DNA of 64,000 bases from Corallincola holothuriorum. Its GTDB lineage: Bacteria > Pseudomonadota > Gammaproteobacteria > Enterobacterales > Neiellaceae. The number at the start of each line of letters is the position of its first letter. Positions within the stretch are counted from its first letter, which is position 1. A model generated the notes under the pieces. The model did no database searches. It was not told the DNA's origin and saw only the letters and a program-made list of their open reading frames with translations. The DNA is taken from positions 1 to 64,000 of the forward strand of contig NZ_QPID01000009.1 of the NCBI RefSeq assembly GCF_003336225.1, given 5' to 3'. The position numbers and the translations under genes are program-made. Positions 1 to 8,065 of the stretch are shown piece by piece.

Positions 1-136
1 TAAAGAAGTTCGGAGACGGCCGGACTTTGTTATCTCAGAGCAGCGAATACGCTGGGCTATGAATGAATTTTTAAGGCTGGTTCACACAGCTGGACTGGGG
101 GATTTATGAGGGGATCCTCCAGCGCCTACAATAATG

Positions 137-174
137 GGCCGGAGCGCAGCGACGGTCCGGCCAGCTTTGCTGGC
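137..174. repeat. Overlapping inverted repeats in the left-end gap
   Basis: Bases 137-143 (ggccgga) pair with 156-162 (tccggcc), and 160-174 form a second perfect 6-bp stem with a 3-base loop (gccagc ttt gctggc). The two stems overlap and so exclude each other. They lie just beyond the 3' end of the leftward small gene at 192-587, but no T-run follows on either strand, so this is not a textbook terminator. Nothing else could be recognised in bases 1-190. Confidence 0.5.
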
Positions 175-191
175 GATCATTAATTGTCTTG

Positions 192-587
192 TTACGTGTT
201 TTTAAGATGATACAAATTACCTTGTTCAAACTCTACTATCTCTTCGGAGGCATCTGCCGTATTGAAATCTAATTCGATTTTACCCGAAGCTATATAATCT
301 TTGAATTCATCATACTGTTCCCCGAAACGAGAGAGGCGCCACAAATCAAACCCATCAATTCGACCATCTTCCGCATAGTCGTAATCTACTTCAAAATCTC
401 CAAACTCAAAGTAACAACCAATACCGTGAAAGGAATATGAATAAGAATCTATTTTCCCTACACGAGCAATGCCAGCCTGTCGGAAATACATAGGTTCTTC
501 AATATCGAAGGCTTCCTTCATTATTTCTTCAGCTTCACGCACTCTAGAAAGAAACAGCGAGATAAGTTTTAGTAACGTTTGATTCAT
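192..587 (-). CDS. DUF6896-like small acidic protein
   Basis: A 131-residue acidic soluble protein with no signal peptide or membrane segment. The middle (about residues 40-85) has the pattern SYSFHGIGCYFEF followed by an acidic, aromatic-rich stretch, which resembles the DUF6896 family as I remember it; the family has no established function. Many small acidic orphans of this kind sit beside polymorphic toxins as immunity proteins, but no toxin is visible next to it here. The ATG at 587 has no strong Shine-Dalgarno sequence. It stands alone, divergent from the small gene at 635. The existence of the gene is fairly secure; the family assignment is recall rather than a search result. Confidence 0.6.
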   Translation of the reverse strand: MNQTLLKLISLFLSRVREAEEIMKEAFDIEEPMYFRQAGIARVGKIDSYSYSFHGIGCYFEFGDFEVDYDYAEDGRIDGFDLWRLSRFGEQYDEFKDYIASGKIELDFNTADASEEIVEFEQGNLYHLKNT

Positions 588-634
588 AATTTATACACGT
601 AACAGTGTATTAGTACGACCTTACAAGGTAGGAG

Positions 635-871
635 GTGCGTAGGTATCGTCGAACTAATAACTATCAGAAAAACATCGAACAATCATACAGCAAGCGAGCC
701 ACGCAAGAATCTGAACCAAATCAAGATTATGAGAAGCCTAAACAGCTAGCCAAATCACGTCGAGTTATAGAGATTACCGGCTTTGATGCTGGTGAAGCTA
801 TTGTTCACAGAATTGAGCAGTTTAAGGCAGCCCGCATTGATTGCTATGACGTAGTCATTGACGGGAAGTAG
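635..871 (+). CDS. Small hypothetical protein
   Basis: A 78-residue protein not recognised. The first 43 residues are basic and polar and look disordered; the last 35 look folded (VIEITGFDAGEAIVHRIEQF, then an IDCYDVVIDG-like strand). The start is GTG, with an AAGG six bases upstream inside AAGGTAGGAG. Its stop overlaps by one base a GTG that opens another 36-codon frame (871-981, TAGTG junction), so a very small second gene or a frameshifted tail is possible. The 130 bases after that, up to the end of hutW, contain only an inverted repeat (1077-1083 with 1097-1103) that might end the hutW transcript. Confidence 0.4.
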   Translation: MRRYRRTNNYQKNIEQSYSKRATQESEPNQDYEKPKQLAKSRRVIEITGFDAGEAIVHRIEQFKAARIDCYDVVIDGK

Positions 872-1112
872 TGGCAGAGGCGAATGGGGTGGAGCCTGAT
901 CCTAGCTTCAATAAGAAAAGCAATGCCACGATTAACTGGCGACTTGTATCTCTAGCAAGGAATGGGGCAGAACTGAGTTAGCGTCGAATAACCGAAGTTG
1001 GCACATTGCCGCGGCAAGATTACATTGAGCCCTCAACTTCATTGCTATCAGAGCGAGTATGAGCGACTGCAACTAAGGAGCATATCGGCTTGAGACATGC
1101 TCCAAAATCGCA

Positions 1113-2489
1113 TTATGCCGCCAATGGGTTCTCATTCAGATAGGCCAAAAGACCATTAGCCATATTCACTGACCAAAATTGCCCTGCCAGGGTCAACGTT
1201 ACTTTTTCATCGTCCAGCATAGCCAACCCATTTTGCTGCCAAGCGGAAAACAGTGGGATGGCATGTTTGAACCTTTGCTCACCAAGTAATTCTGCGGAGA
1301 CAGCACCTTGGTCACAAGCACCGACAATGCGTGCGTTGCGCTGATGTTGTTTGCCTTTGGCCATCATCATGGCCACCGGCCATTGATTCGCTTCTAAGGC
1401 GGTTTGCCAAGGCTCGATATCCCGTGGCTGCATGTAGCTTAACCCGCCGATATTACCGCCAGCGCCCGCGCCGACGGCGAGAATTTCGGCACCGGATTTG
1501 GCCAAACGGTTGTAGCGGCTGCGCTCTTTATCTGTGCTGGCCCAGTGGCAATAGCTGAGCTGTTTTAGCCCAGCCTGATTGAGGTAGTCTGCGCCTTGGC
1601 GATACAGCAGGGCACGCTGCGGTGTGTCCATTAAGCTGTCCAGCTGGCCGTTGTCCAACGCCCGCTGAATGCCGGTGCCTTGGAAATTAAGTAGCTGATA
1701 CAGGTCAACACCATCGACGCCGCTTTCCAGGGTGTCTTCCAGATCCTGCTGCCAGCTTTGGGTGGTTTGATGGGGCAGGCCATACATTAGGTCAATGGCA
1801 ATGGTGGCGCTGTTACTGGCGGTCAGGCTTTTCAGCTGCTTAAGCAATGTTTCTCTATCATCAAGCCGTTTCGCCGCTTTTCTTACCTGTGTGTCAAAGC
1901 TCTGCACGCCAAACGAGAAACGGTTAAAGCCACCTGCTAACGCCCGCTCAAATTTGTGCTGATTAAATTTATTCAGCCGTCCTTCGAGCGTGATCTCGCA
2001 ATCGTCCCGCAGTGGCAACCAGGCACGGATCCGCTCGCCCAAACTGTAGATCTGCTCGGCGGTGAGGTCGGTGGGTGTGCCACCACCGATATATACGGCA
2101 TCAAAAGGTTGGCTTTGCGACCATGGCTGCGCGGCTTTGCGCTCAAGATCGACGAGCAGACATTGAAAGTATTGCTCCATCAACTGGGGTGACGAGGCGT
2201 ATTTAAAGAAATTACAGAAGCTGCAGCGCACCCGACAAAACGGAATATGCACATAGAGGGCGCGTTTGCCCTGCGCTTTGACTGGTGTGCCGAAGAGATT
2301 GGTTAGCTGCTGTTGTGCTACCTCGGCGGCGAACGGCGGTTGTCCACCCCGTCCTGCATGGGCGCTTGTTTTGCCGCTAAAGGCGTACTGCAGTGGCGAA
2401 GGGGAGGGACGTCCTGTCATATCTTCGGTCAGCGTAGGGGAAGGTGCAGTTGGCTGAACGGACTGAGTGTGTTGATAAGATGCCGACAT
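1113..2489 (-). CDS. hutW: Radical SAM heme-utilisation protein HutW
   Basis: A 458-residue radical SAM protein of the HemN-like HutW/ChuW branch. The relative ChuW opens the heme ring anaerobically by a radical methyl-transfer reaction, releasing iron. The cluster-binding motif CRVRCSFC (Cys85, Cys89, Cys92, CxxxCxxC) follows YVHIPF, and GGGTPTDL, the glycine-rich SAM-binding motif, comes about 45 residues later. The first 65 residues form a proline/glutamine-rich extension without obvious fold. The ATG at 2489 is preceded by GAGGG. It is the last gene of the leftward hutA-hutX-hutZ-hutW cluster, which separates it from the general hemW paralog at 44972-46129. Confidence 0.93.
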   Translation of the reverse strand: MSASYQHTQSVQPTAPSPTLTEDMTGRPSPSPLQYAFSGKTSAHAGRGGQPPFAAEVAQQQLTNLFGTPVKAQGKRALYVHIPFCRVRCSFCNFFKYASSPQLMEQYFQCLLVDLERKAAQPWSQSQPFDAVYIGGGTPTDLTAEQIYSLGERIRAWLPLRDDCEITLEGRLNKFNQHKFERALAGGFNRFSFGVQSFDTQVRKAAKRLDDRETLLKQLKSLTASNSATIAIDLMYGLPHQTTQSWQQDLEDTLESGVDGVDLYQLLNFQGTGIQRALDNGQLDSLMDTPQRALLYRQGADYLNQAGLKQLSYCHWASTDKERSRYNRLAKSGAEILAVGAGAGGNIGGLSYMQPRDIEPWQTALEANQWPVAMMMAKGKQHQRNARIVGACDQGAVSAELLGEQRFKHAIPLFSAWQQNGLAMLDDEKVTLTLAGQFWSVNMANGLLAYLNENPLAA

Positions 2490-2579
2490 GGTGAATACCC
2501 TCGGAAAACGTAAAATGTTGTGATGTTGGCCAATCTGTTGTGGTCAGGATGGCGGTTAAAATTGGCGGCTAAATATGAC

Positions 2580-2617
2580 GGGTTAAACCAAGTGATTTAA
2601 CCCATGTGATTTAACCC
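2580..2617. repeat. Stem-loop with a repeated arm between hutZ and hutW
   Basis: gggttaaa (2580-2587) is a perfect 8-bp inverted match to tttaaccc at 2596-2603, and tttaaccc occurs again at 2610-2617, so the left arm can pair with either copy. The element sits in the 182-bp gap between the end of hutZ and the start of hutW, transcribed leftwards. It could lower or stabilise hutW expression relative to hutXZ; no T-run follows, so it is not a simple terminator. Confidence 0.5.
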
Positions 2618-2671
2618 GTAGCTAAAGCCTGGATCAGGCGTGGCTAGGTCAAGCGAATGCAACTGTGGCCG

Positions 2672-3229
2672 CTAGGCCGCATGCTCAGGTGTAGGCGCTG
2701 GTGCGGCTACGTCATCGCGCTTCTTATGACCGTCACGCAGGTGGGCAATGGCTTCACCTGTCAGGCTTTTACCGGTAAAGGCAAAGGCTTTACCAAAGCC
2801 TTTAACGAAGCGACCACTTTTCGGCGTCAGGCGAAACAGTTTGAAATCGCGCAGCTGGCTTAGCTGTTCGATACGCTCACCGTGGCGAGCCGACAATATG
2901 TCGCGGCTGCTTAGCCAATCATCGCTTTCGAACGGCAGCAGTTCGGCGGTCATGCTGTAGCTGACGCGCTGGCGAGCAAACAGCTCTTTCGCACTGTCTT
3001 CATCTTCAATGATCAGCACCGAGGCCTGCGGATTAGCCTGTAAGTTGATGGCGTGTACCGCGATCTCACTCAGTAATACATATAAACACTCGTCGCCGAC
3101 CGCATAGGGCGCATGTGACGCATAGGGCTCGCCCTCACTGGTCAGTGAAGAGAGGAACAGGCTTTTTCGGTTATTCAACATGGCCATGATTTCTGGGCTA
3201 ATACGCCCTGCGATACGTTCACTCGACAT
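2672..3229 (-). CDS. hutZ: Heme-degrading protein HutZ
   Basis: A 185-residue protein of the flavin-reductase-like / pyridoxamine-phosphate-oxidase fold, the family in which HutZ binds heme and cleaves it oxidatively in the cytoplasm. The N-terminal half has the family pattern (KSLFLSSLTSEGEPYASHAPY, then ECLYVLLSEIAVHAINLQANP), and the end carries GRFVKGFGKAFAF typical of HutZ. The start is set at ATG 3229 because GAGGG stands ten bases upstream; the longer frame would overlap hutX. Only four bases separate it from the hutX stop, so the two are translationally coupled. Working partners are HutX (heme delivery) and HutW. Confidence 0.93.
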   Translation of the reverse strand: MSSERIAGRISPEIMAMLNNRKSLFLSSLTSEGEPYASHAPYAVGDECLYVLLSEIAVHAINLQANPQASVLIIEDEDSAKELFARQRVSYSMTAELLPFESDDWLSSRDILSARHGERIEQLSQLRDFKLFRLTPKSGRFVKGFGKAFAFTGKSLTGEAIAHLRDGHKKRDDVAAPAPTPEHAA

Positions 3230-3233
3230 CTGT

Positions 3234-3695
3234 TTATCCCTCTGCAATTTTTTCAACGGGTGCTGTTGAACCTGTGGCTAATTCCGGCAACTTTCCTGTG
3301 CGCTTCATATCTAGAAATGCCGTTAACTGCTCTGGGTGGATCGTGCCGTTGGCATCCCGCCCTAAATAGATCTTAAAGATTGTGCCGCCTTTGCGGTCTT
3401 CAAACACAAAGGCATAGCTGTCCATGCCGCGATGTTGTTTGGCCATCAAGCGAATGTTTTGGATCGCTTGCAGTTTCAGGTGGCCATGAAGCCCCGGCAG
3501 TTCGCCATTGAGGTTGAAGTAGCCGTGCCCCAGCTCACCGGGTGGAAAGGTGCCTTTGAACTCAAACACGCAGCCCGCCACAATGATGATGGTGGTGGTA
3601 TTACGCCACTGACTAAGTAGGGTCAGCAGTGCTTGTGCTTGCTCACCCGGCAGGCTTTCCGGGTGCTCGATATTGTCGATGCTTGCAGTGATCAT
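3234..3695 (-). CDS. hutX: Heme carrier protein HutX
   Basis: A 153-residue member of the HutX/ChuX family, cytoplasmic proteins that bind heme and pass it to HutZ. Recognisable parts are the central strand IIIVAGCVFEFKGTFPPG, then GLHGHLKLQAIQNIRLM and HRGMDSYAFVFED. The start is taken as the ATG at 3695, whose AAGG ribosome site overlaps the hutA stop codon (3706-3708); the longer frame would run into hutA. The stop lies four bases before hutZ. This tight packing means hutA, hutX and hutZ are one transcript. Confidence 0.92.
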   Translation of the reverse strand: MITASIDNIEHPESLPGEQAQALLTLLSQWRNTTTIIIVAGCVFEFKGTFPPGELGHGYFNLNGELPGLHGHLKLQAIQNIRLMAKQHRGMDSYAFVFEDRKGGTIFKIYLGRDANGTIHPEQLTAFLDMKRTGKLPELATGSTAPVEKIAEG

Positions 3696-3705
3696 ATTGA
3701 TTGCC

Positions 3706-5751
3706 TTAGAAGCTGTACTTGGTGGATAAGATGACTTCACGACCCGCTTCGTCGAGTTCACTCCAGGCCTGACGATAATCTTTGTCAGTCACGTTGTTCA
3801 GCGTGAGGTCGATTTTCAGCGCCTTGATGCTGCTGGGTGTCCAGCTGGCATAGATATCACCCACGGTATAGCTGCCATAGGTGGTGCCATCGCTGTTGCC
3901 GTCATACTGGGTTTTATCCTGCTCTCTGGCGTGCGTGAGGCGGACGCCTGTGGTGATTTGGTCAGCCCAGAAGCCATAGCTGATATCAGCATTGAAGGTG
4001 TCGGCAGGTATGTTGGTGAGGTCGTCACTGGAGTTGTCGTCTTCACCGCGCACTATGCCGTAGGCCAAGCCCAGCTTGAAGCTGTCGAGGTGGTAATCGG
4101 CGGCGATCTCGAAGCCTTTAATGGTGGCTTCATCGACGTTCACCCAAGTGGTTGTACCGGGATCTGGGAACGGCGGGGCAAAGCTGGGATCGGTAACGAT
4201 CTGTTCAATAAAGTCGTCCACTTTGTTTTCAAAGATGGAGGTAGTGATATTGAGGCTGTCAGCTCCGGTAAATACACCGGCGAAGTTCATTTGCGCCATC
4301 AGTTCGGTATTGGCTGCTTGCTCCGCTTTCAAGTCTGGATTGGGAACAAAGGTGTTACAAAAGCCCGGGCCCATACAGAAGTGAGTGCCGGTGGAATACA
4401 TCTCCTCGGAACTCGGAGCGCGGAAGGCTCGATCATGTCGCAGGGTCAGCTGTAACCAGTTAGTGGTTTGCCAGATCAATGCCGCTGACGGTGAAAAGTC
4501 GTTATCGGAACGGTCCTGACCGAGGTTTTTGGCTTCGGTTGAAAAGTAGTCATAGCGGCCACCGACTTCTAGCTGCCAACTCTCAGCGAATGGGATATTG
4601 GCTTGCACAAAGCCGCCCCAAACATCGGTATCTGCTTCTGGCGGTGTCGGGCGATCATCCCCTTGACGTGAGGCGCTGAACTCTTCGCGATAGCCGTCCA
4701 CCCCGTATAGCAAGGAGATGTCACCAAACCCTTCGACAGAGATCAGTGATAAGTTATTCAGGTTTAAGCCATAAACGTCCAGATCGGTACTGTCGCTGCG
4801 ACCATCACTGATGCGGTATTCGTCCATCTCGACGTTATTCCAGTAGGCCATTACCTGAGCGTTGATCAGCGGCGAATCGGTGTCGATACGGTAGTCGGCA
4901 GACAGGTTTGTGGTGTCTTGATCGCGATTAATCAAGAAGTTACTGGTGCCATTGAAGTCAGCCGAACCATTGGAGGGCACGTTGCCGGAGCTATTCGCGG
5001 TTCTGAGATTGAATGCCAGAGATTGAGCGTCATCGATCTGCCATTCGGTTTTTGCCAACACGCCTTTGTCACGGGATGCAGAACCAGCCAGCGACTCACC
5101 GCTGCCCAATTCTATGTCATTACTGTCGCGATAGTAGCCACTGAGTAACCAGTCGAGCGAGTCGGTGCGTCCCGCCAGTGCGCCGGTGGTGGTTGACTGG
5201 TCGTTGTTCCAGTTGAACCCTTGCTTAACGAAGCCGCCAAGATCTTGTTCTGCGGTCAGTAGATCGCCAGCGGAAACTGTATTTTGTGCGACTACGCCAC
5301 CTACCGCGCCAGAGCCCCACAGGCTGCTTGATGGGCCTTTGATCGCTTCAACACTTTGTAGTAGCTCAGGATCGAGGAAGTAACTGGGGCGGTGTCCTGA
5401 TTCAAATACCTGACGCACACCATCAACGGTTTGCAGCACTTTATTGCCGGTTAAACCCCGGATATTGACACTTTGGTTGTTGGCGCGCGGGCCACCACTG
5501 ACACTGATATTGGGTTCGTTTTTCAGCACCTGTGCCACCGATTGTGGCTGAATGGTGTCTATTTCTTCTTTCTCAACCACGGCAATAGGGCGAGACACTT
5601 CGTCTACCTCTTGCGCCATACGGGTAGCGCTTACCACCACGGGTTTAATCTCTAGTAGCCCATCGTTCTGCTGCTCATCGGCAGCTGTTGCGGTAAAGCT
5701 AGAGGCACTGAACATACTGCCAATCAGTATGGCTAAAGGTTTTAACTGCAT
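3706..5751 (-). CDS. hutA: TonB-dependent heme/hemoglobin receptor
   Basis: A 681-residue outer-membrane receptor of the hemoglobin/heme TonB-dependent family. A signal peptide (about residues 1-24) is followed by a TonB-box-like stretch at 37-44 (PVVVSATR), a plug domain to about 160 and a 22-strand barrel ending in phenylalanine (KYSF), as expected for BAM insertion. The heme-receptor signatures are FRAP at 443-446 and NPDL at 471-474 with His457 between them, the position of the heme-ligand histidine in this family. Two cysteines (459, 465) in the same loop could form a disulfide. It is first in the leftward operon, downstream of a Fur-like palindrome. Confidence 0.92.
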   Translation of the reverse strand: MQLKPLAILIGSMFSASSFTATAADEQQNDGLLEIKPVVVSATRMAQEVDEVSRPIAVVEKEEIDTIQPQSVAQVLKNEPNISVSGGPRANNQSVNIRGLTGNKVLQTVDGVRQVFESGHRPSYFLDPELLQSVEAIKGPSSSLWGSGAVGGVVAQNTVSAGDLLTAEQDLGGFVKQGFNWNNDQSTTTGALAGRTDSLDWLLSGYYRDSNDIELGSGESLAGSASRDKGVLAKTEWQIDDAQSLAFNLRTANSSGNVPSNGSADFNGTSNFLINRDQDTTNLSADYRIDTDSPLINAQVMAYWNNVEMDEYRISDGRSDSTDLDVYGLNLNNLSLISVEGFGDISLLYGVDGYREEFSASRQGDDRPTPPEADTDVWGGFVQANIPFAESWQLEVGGRYDYFSTEAKNLGQDRSDNDFSPSAALIWQTTNWLQLTLRHDRAFRAPSSEEMYSTGTHFCMGPGFCNTFVPNPDLKAEQAANTELMAQMNFAGVFTGADSLNITTSIFENKVDDFIEQIVTDPSFAPPFPDPGTTTWVNVDEATIKGFEIAADYHLDSFKLGLAYGIVRGEDDNSSDDLTNIPADTFNADISYGFWADQITTGVRLTHAREQDKTQYDGNSDGTTYGSYTVGDIYASWTPSSIKALKIDLTLNNVTDKDYRQAWSELDEAGREVILSTKYSF

Positions 5752-5891
5752 AATCGTCCCTAAAGTAACTGGTTGATAACCCAGGTTTAGTTGGTGGTTT
5801 TTTAGTGGGCCCGGTGACTGCGGTTGAGTTGAGAACGCTGCTCAACGTGTTACTCAGGCCATCTGTTAGGGCGGCACCTTAGCATCAAAAA

Positions 5892-5932
5892 GATCAAATG
5901 CAAATACAAATGGTTCGCATTTACATTTGATC
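5892..5932. promoter_or_regulatory. Fur-like palindrome between the divergent heme operons
   Basis: gatcaaatg at 5892-5900 is repeated inverted at 5924-5932, and the inner part on the minus strand, aaatgcgaaccatttgtattt, follows the aaatgNgaa...cattt pattern of Fur boxes. The element lies in the 317-bp gap between hutA (start 5751) and tonB (start 6069). Iron-loaded Fur bound here could shut off both operons. The inference rests on the palindrome and on the iron role of both flanking operons; the rest of the gap shows nothing I can name. Confidence 0.75.
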
Positions 5933-6068
5933 TTTATCCAGTTACTATCGCTCCATCTTCGCTGTCATGGTTTTTATTTCGGCTGAGGGTGTGATCGGCG
6001 TTAAGGCATGCAAGCCATGTTAAAGCTCGGGGTATCACGCCGTTGATGAAGTGCTACCAGGGTTGGAT

Positions 6069-6953
6069 ATGAGTTTTTGTCTCTACAGATACATTAAGAC
6101 GCAGTGGCCGCTGATGACGATGCGGGCGCTGCTGTTTTTTGGTTTAGTGCTGGTCTTATTTGGGCTTTCGTCACAAGTGGTTCCTGCCCCCCTTGCCAGT
6201 GCGAGTGCAAACGCCAGTGCTAGCGCCTTGGCGGTGAGTGTTAATTTTGCTGTGCCGGCGGCTAAATCCCCTGTGGCCGAGAAACAAGCGCAGCAAGCTA
6301 AGCCAACCGATGCCGCAGTAAATATGACCGAGCCAAGCGCCACCAAGGCACTCATTGCCGAGAACAAACCAGTGATCAAGCCTGAGCCCAAGCCGGAAGT
6401 TAAACCTGTGTCGCCACAAAAACCGTTAGCTGAACCTGAGCGGCCAATCGAGACTGAGCCAGCAGAGGCGGTGCTCACTGCGAGTGAACCAACAGCGAGT
6501 GAACCTACGGACGCTGTACCGACAGAGGCGGTGCCGACAAAGGCTACTCCTGCACACAAAACCCCCACAGAACCAGCGTTGGCAGCCGTTGAGCCGCTCG
6601 AATCCGATGATGTTTCCGAGCCGAGTACCCCTGCATTGGCCGCTGCAGCGCAAGCGGATGGTGCCCATCAAGAGCCAGAGTTTGTTCAGCCGCTGTTTGC
6701 TGCCCCACCGACACCGCCCCGTTATCCCACTGTGGCACGTAAGCGGGGGCGGGAAGGCGTTGTATTGATCGATATCTGGCTGGATGCGGAAGGCAAGCAG
6801 GCGAAACGTGAAATCGCGCAAAGCTCGGGCTGGAATGTACTTGATGAGTCGGCATTGAAGGCCGTCGCGCGTTGGCAGTTTCATCCCCATCAAGCGGCGG
6901 GGGTAAACATCGCCTCGCGTCTGCGGGTGCCGGTTGAATTCTCATTGCAATAA
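6069..6953 (+). CDS. tonB: TonB energy transducer of the heme locus
   Basis: TonB links the proton-driven ExbB-ExbD complex to outer-membrane receptors. This 294-residue version has one N-terminal membrane helix (about 20-33), a long spacer rich in Ala/Pro/Glu/Lys with degenerate TASEP/TDAVP repeats that spans the periplasm, and a C-terminal domain (about 215-294) opening with PPRYPTVARKRGREGVV, the YP motif of TonB. The ATG at 6069 is chosen because AGGGTTGG lies just upstream; a GTG at 6051 is possible. It leads the rightward operon and probably serves the receptor at 3706-5751 across the shared control region. Confidence 0.92.
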   Translation: MSFCLYRYIKTQWPLMTMRALLFFGLVLVLFGLSSQVVPAPLASASANASASALAVSVNFAVPAAKSPVAEKQAQQAKPTDAAVNMTEPSATKALIAENKPVIKPEPKPEVKPVSPQKPLAEPERPIETEPAEAVLTASEPTASEPTDAVPTEAVPTKATPAHKTPTEPALAAVEPLESDDVSEPSTPALAAAAQADGAHQEPEFVQPLFAAPPTPPRYPTVARKRGREGVVLIDIWLDAEGKQAKREIAQSSGWNVLDESALKAVARWQFHPHQAAGVNIASRLRVPVEFSLQ

Positions 6954-7006
6954 CGCCGCAGCAACCAACGAAACCGATAACAAACACTGAACTAATAAGT
7001 TGAAAA

Positions 7007-7567
7007 ATGATGAATTACAGTCAACTACAGATTGAACTTGGACCACTGGCATTGCCTTTGGTCGCCTGCGCCCTGGTGGCCGCCATGATCATCATGGAAC
7101 GCTTGGTGATGCTCAGTTATCACAGCTACAAGCGGACCTTGGCAGCCGGTGGCATGGCTTTGCTGCATGCCCATAAAGAGTATGCCAAACCGTTACGGGA
7201 AGAGATTGTGGCGGTGTGGCTGCATGGTCAGAAACAACGCCTCGCCAGTGGCATTCGTCTATTACAGATCATTGCCCTGGTGGCACCACTACTTGGCTTA
7301 CTAGGCACTGTGATCGGTTTGATCCAGGTGTTTGATGTGATTGGCGTGCATAGCGGGCCGATAGAGCCAGCCATGTTAGCCGAAGGGTTGGGCATGGCGA
7401 TGAAAACCACCGCCGTCGGCCTGATTATCGCCGTACCAGCCGTACTCGGTGTGCATGGCTTTCAGTTGTGGGTAGACAAGCTGGTGGCGATTGCTGAGCA
7501 CGGCATCAATGTCGACAACCTGAAACTGGATGGTGTCGGCATAGGCGTGTGGCCTGCGACGGCTTAA
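7007..7567 (+). CDS. exbB: ExbB-type proton channel subunit
   Basis: A 186-residue MotA/TolQ/ExbB-family inner-membrane protein that forms the pentameric proton channel with ExbD and drives TonB. One membrane helix lies near the N-terminus (about 12-30) and two more form the conserved core, IIALVAPLLGLLGTVIGLIQVF and a helix around LGMAMKTTAVGLIIAVPAVL, with the polar Thr residues expected along the channel. The short cytoplasmic part between is typical of the two-gene ExbB. Two adjacent ATGs (7007 and 7010) can start it. It lies 53 bases after tonB and 81 bases before exbD. Confidence 0.9.
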   Translation: MMNYSQLQIELGPLALPLVACALVAAMIIMERLVMLSYHSYKRTLAAGGMALLHAHKEYAKPLREEIVAVWLHGQKQRLASGIRLLQIIALVAPLLGLLGTVIGLIQVFDVIGVHSGPIEPAMLAEGLGMAMKTTAVGLIIAVPAVLGVHGFQLWVDKLVAIAEHGINVDNLKLDGVGIGVWPATA

Positions 7568-7648
7568 TCGTTGCCAGCGTGCTAATCCAAACAAACCTAA
7601 CAACCCAAACGCAGCGTAGATAAGTCGTAACCAATAAGACAAATACTG

Positions 7649-8065
7649 ATGATAAAGACTGCTTCCCATAGTGAGCTGAGCACCAGCCTTGAACTGACCC
7701 CGTTGATAGACATTGTGTTTATCGTGGTGGTGTTTCTGCTGTTAACAGCCAATAGCCGCTTGTTGTCGCTGCCGGTAGATATTCCTGCCAGTGACAGCGA
7801 AGTGACTGCGCAACCGGCAGCAGATAAGCCACTGACTTTGGTACTGCAACAATCGTCGCCAGCCTTTGCCATTGATGAGCAGCATTTTGAGCAGTGGCCA
7901 GCCTTCAAAACGGCGCTGATAGCGAGTATTCGCGACAATGACAAAGCCGTGGTGATCGCCGCTGACAAAAACAGTCCGGTGGAACCGCTGTTGAAATTAC
8001 TGGCATTACTCAATGCACACCAAGTTGAAAATACCCAGATCTTGATGGAAGAAAGCCAACCATGA
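7649..8065 (+). CDS. exbD: ExbD-type subunit of the TonB motor
   Basis: A 138-residue ExbD/TolR-family protein: short cytoplasmic N-terminus, one membrane helix (about 19-36, LIDIVFIVVVFLLL) and a periplasmic domain. Asp21 at the start of the helix is the conserved proton-carrying aspartate of the family. Together with the upstream exbB product it energises TonB. Its end overlaps the start of hutB by four bases (ATGA), so the energy-coupling genes and the ABC importer are translated from one message. Confidence 0.92.
   Translation: MIKTASHSELSTSLELTPLIDIVFIVVVFLLLTANSRLLSLPVDIPASDSEVTAQPAADKPLTLVLQQSSPAFAIDEQHFEQWPAFKTALIASIRDNDKAVVIAADKNSPVEPLLKLLALLNAHQVENTQILMEESQP

Noticed and set aside
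2-109. Open + frame from the left edge (35 codons, ends HTAGLGDL) that might be the tail of an upstream gene
   Set aside because: Too short to separate from chance and not recognised; the upstream sequence is needed.
3931-4455. Long + strand frame inside the heme receptor gene
   Set aside because: Antisense shadow of a clear beta-barrel gene.
5752-6050. Small gene in the hutA-tonB gap
   Set aside because: No supported open frame; the gap is explained by the divergent promoters and the Fur-like palindrome.
6083-6568. 161-codon open frame on the minus strand opposite tonB
   Set aside because: Low-complexity mirror of the Ala/Pro/Glu-rich tonB spacer; no ribosome site and no family.
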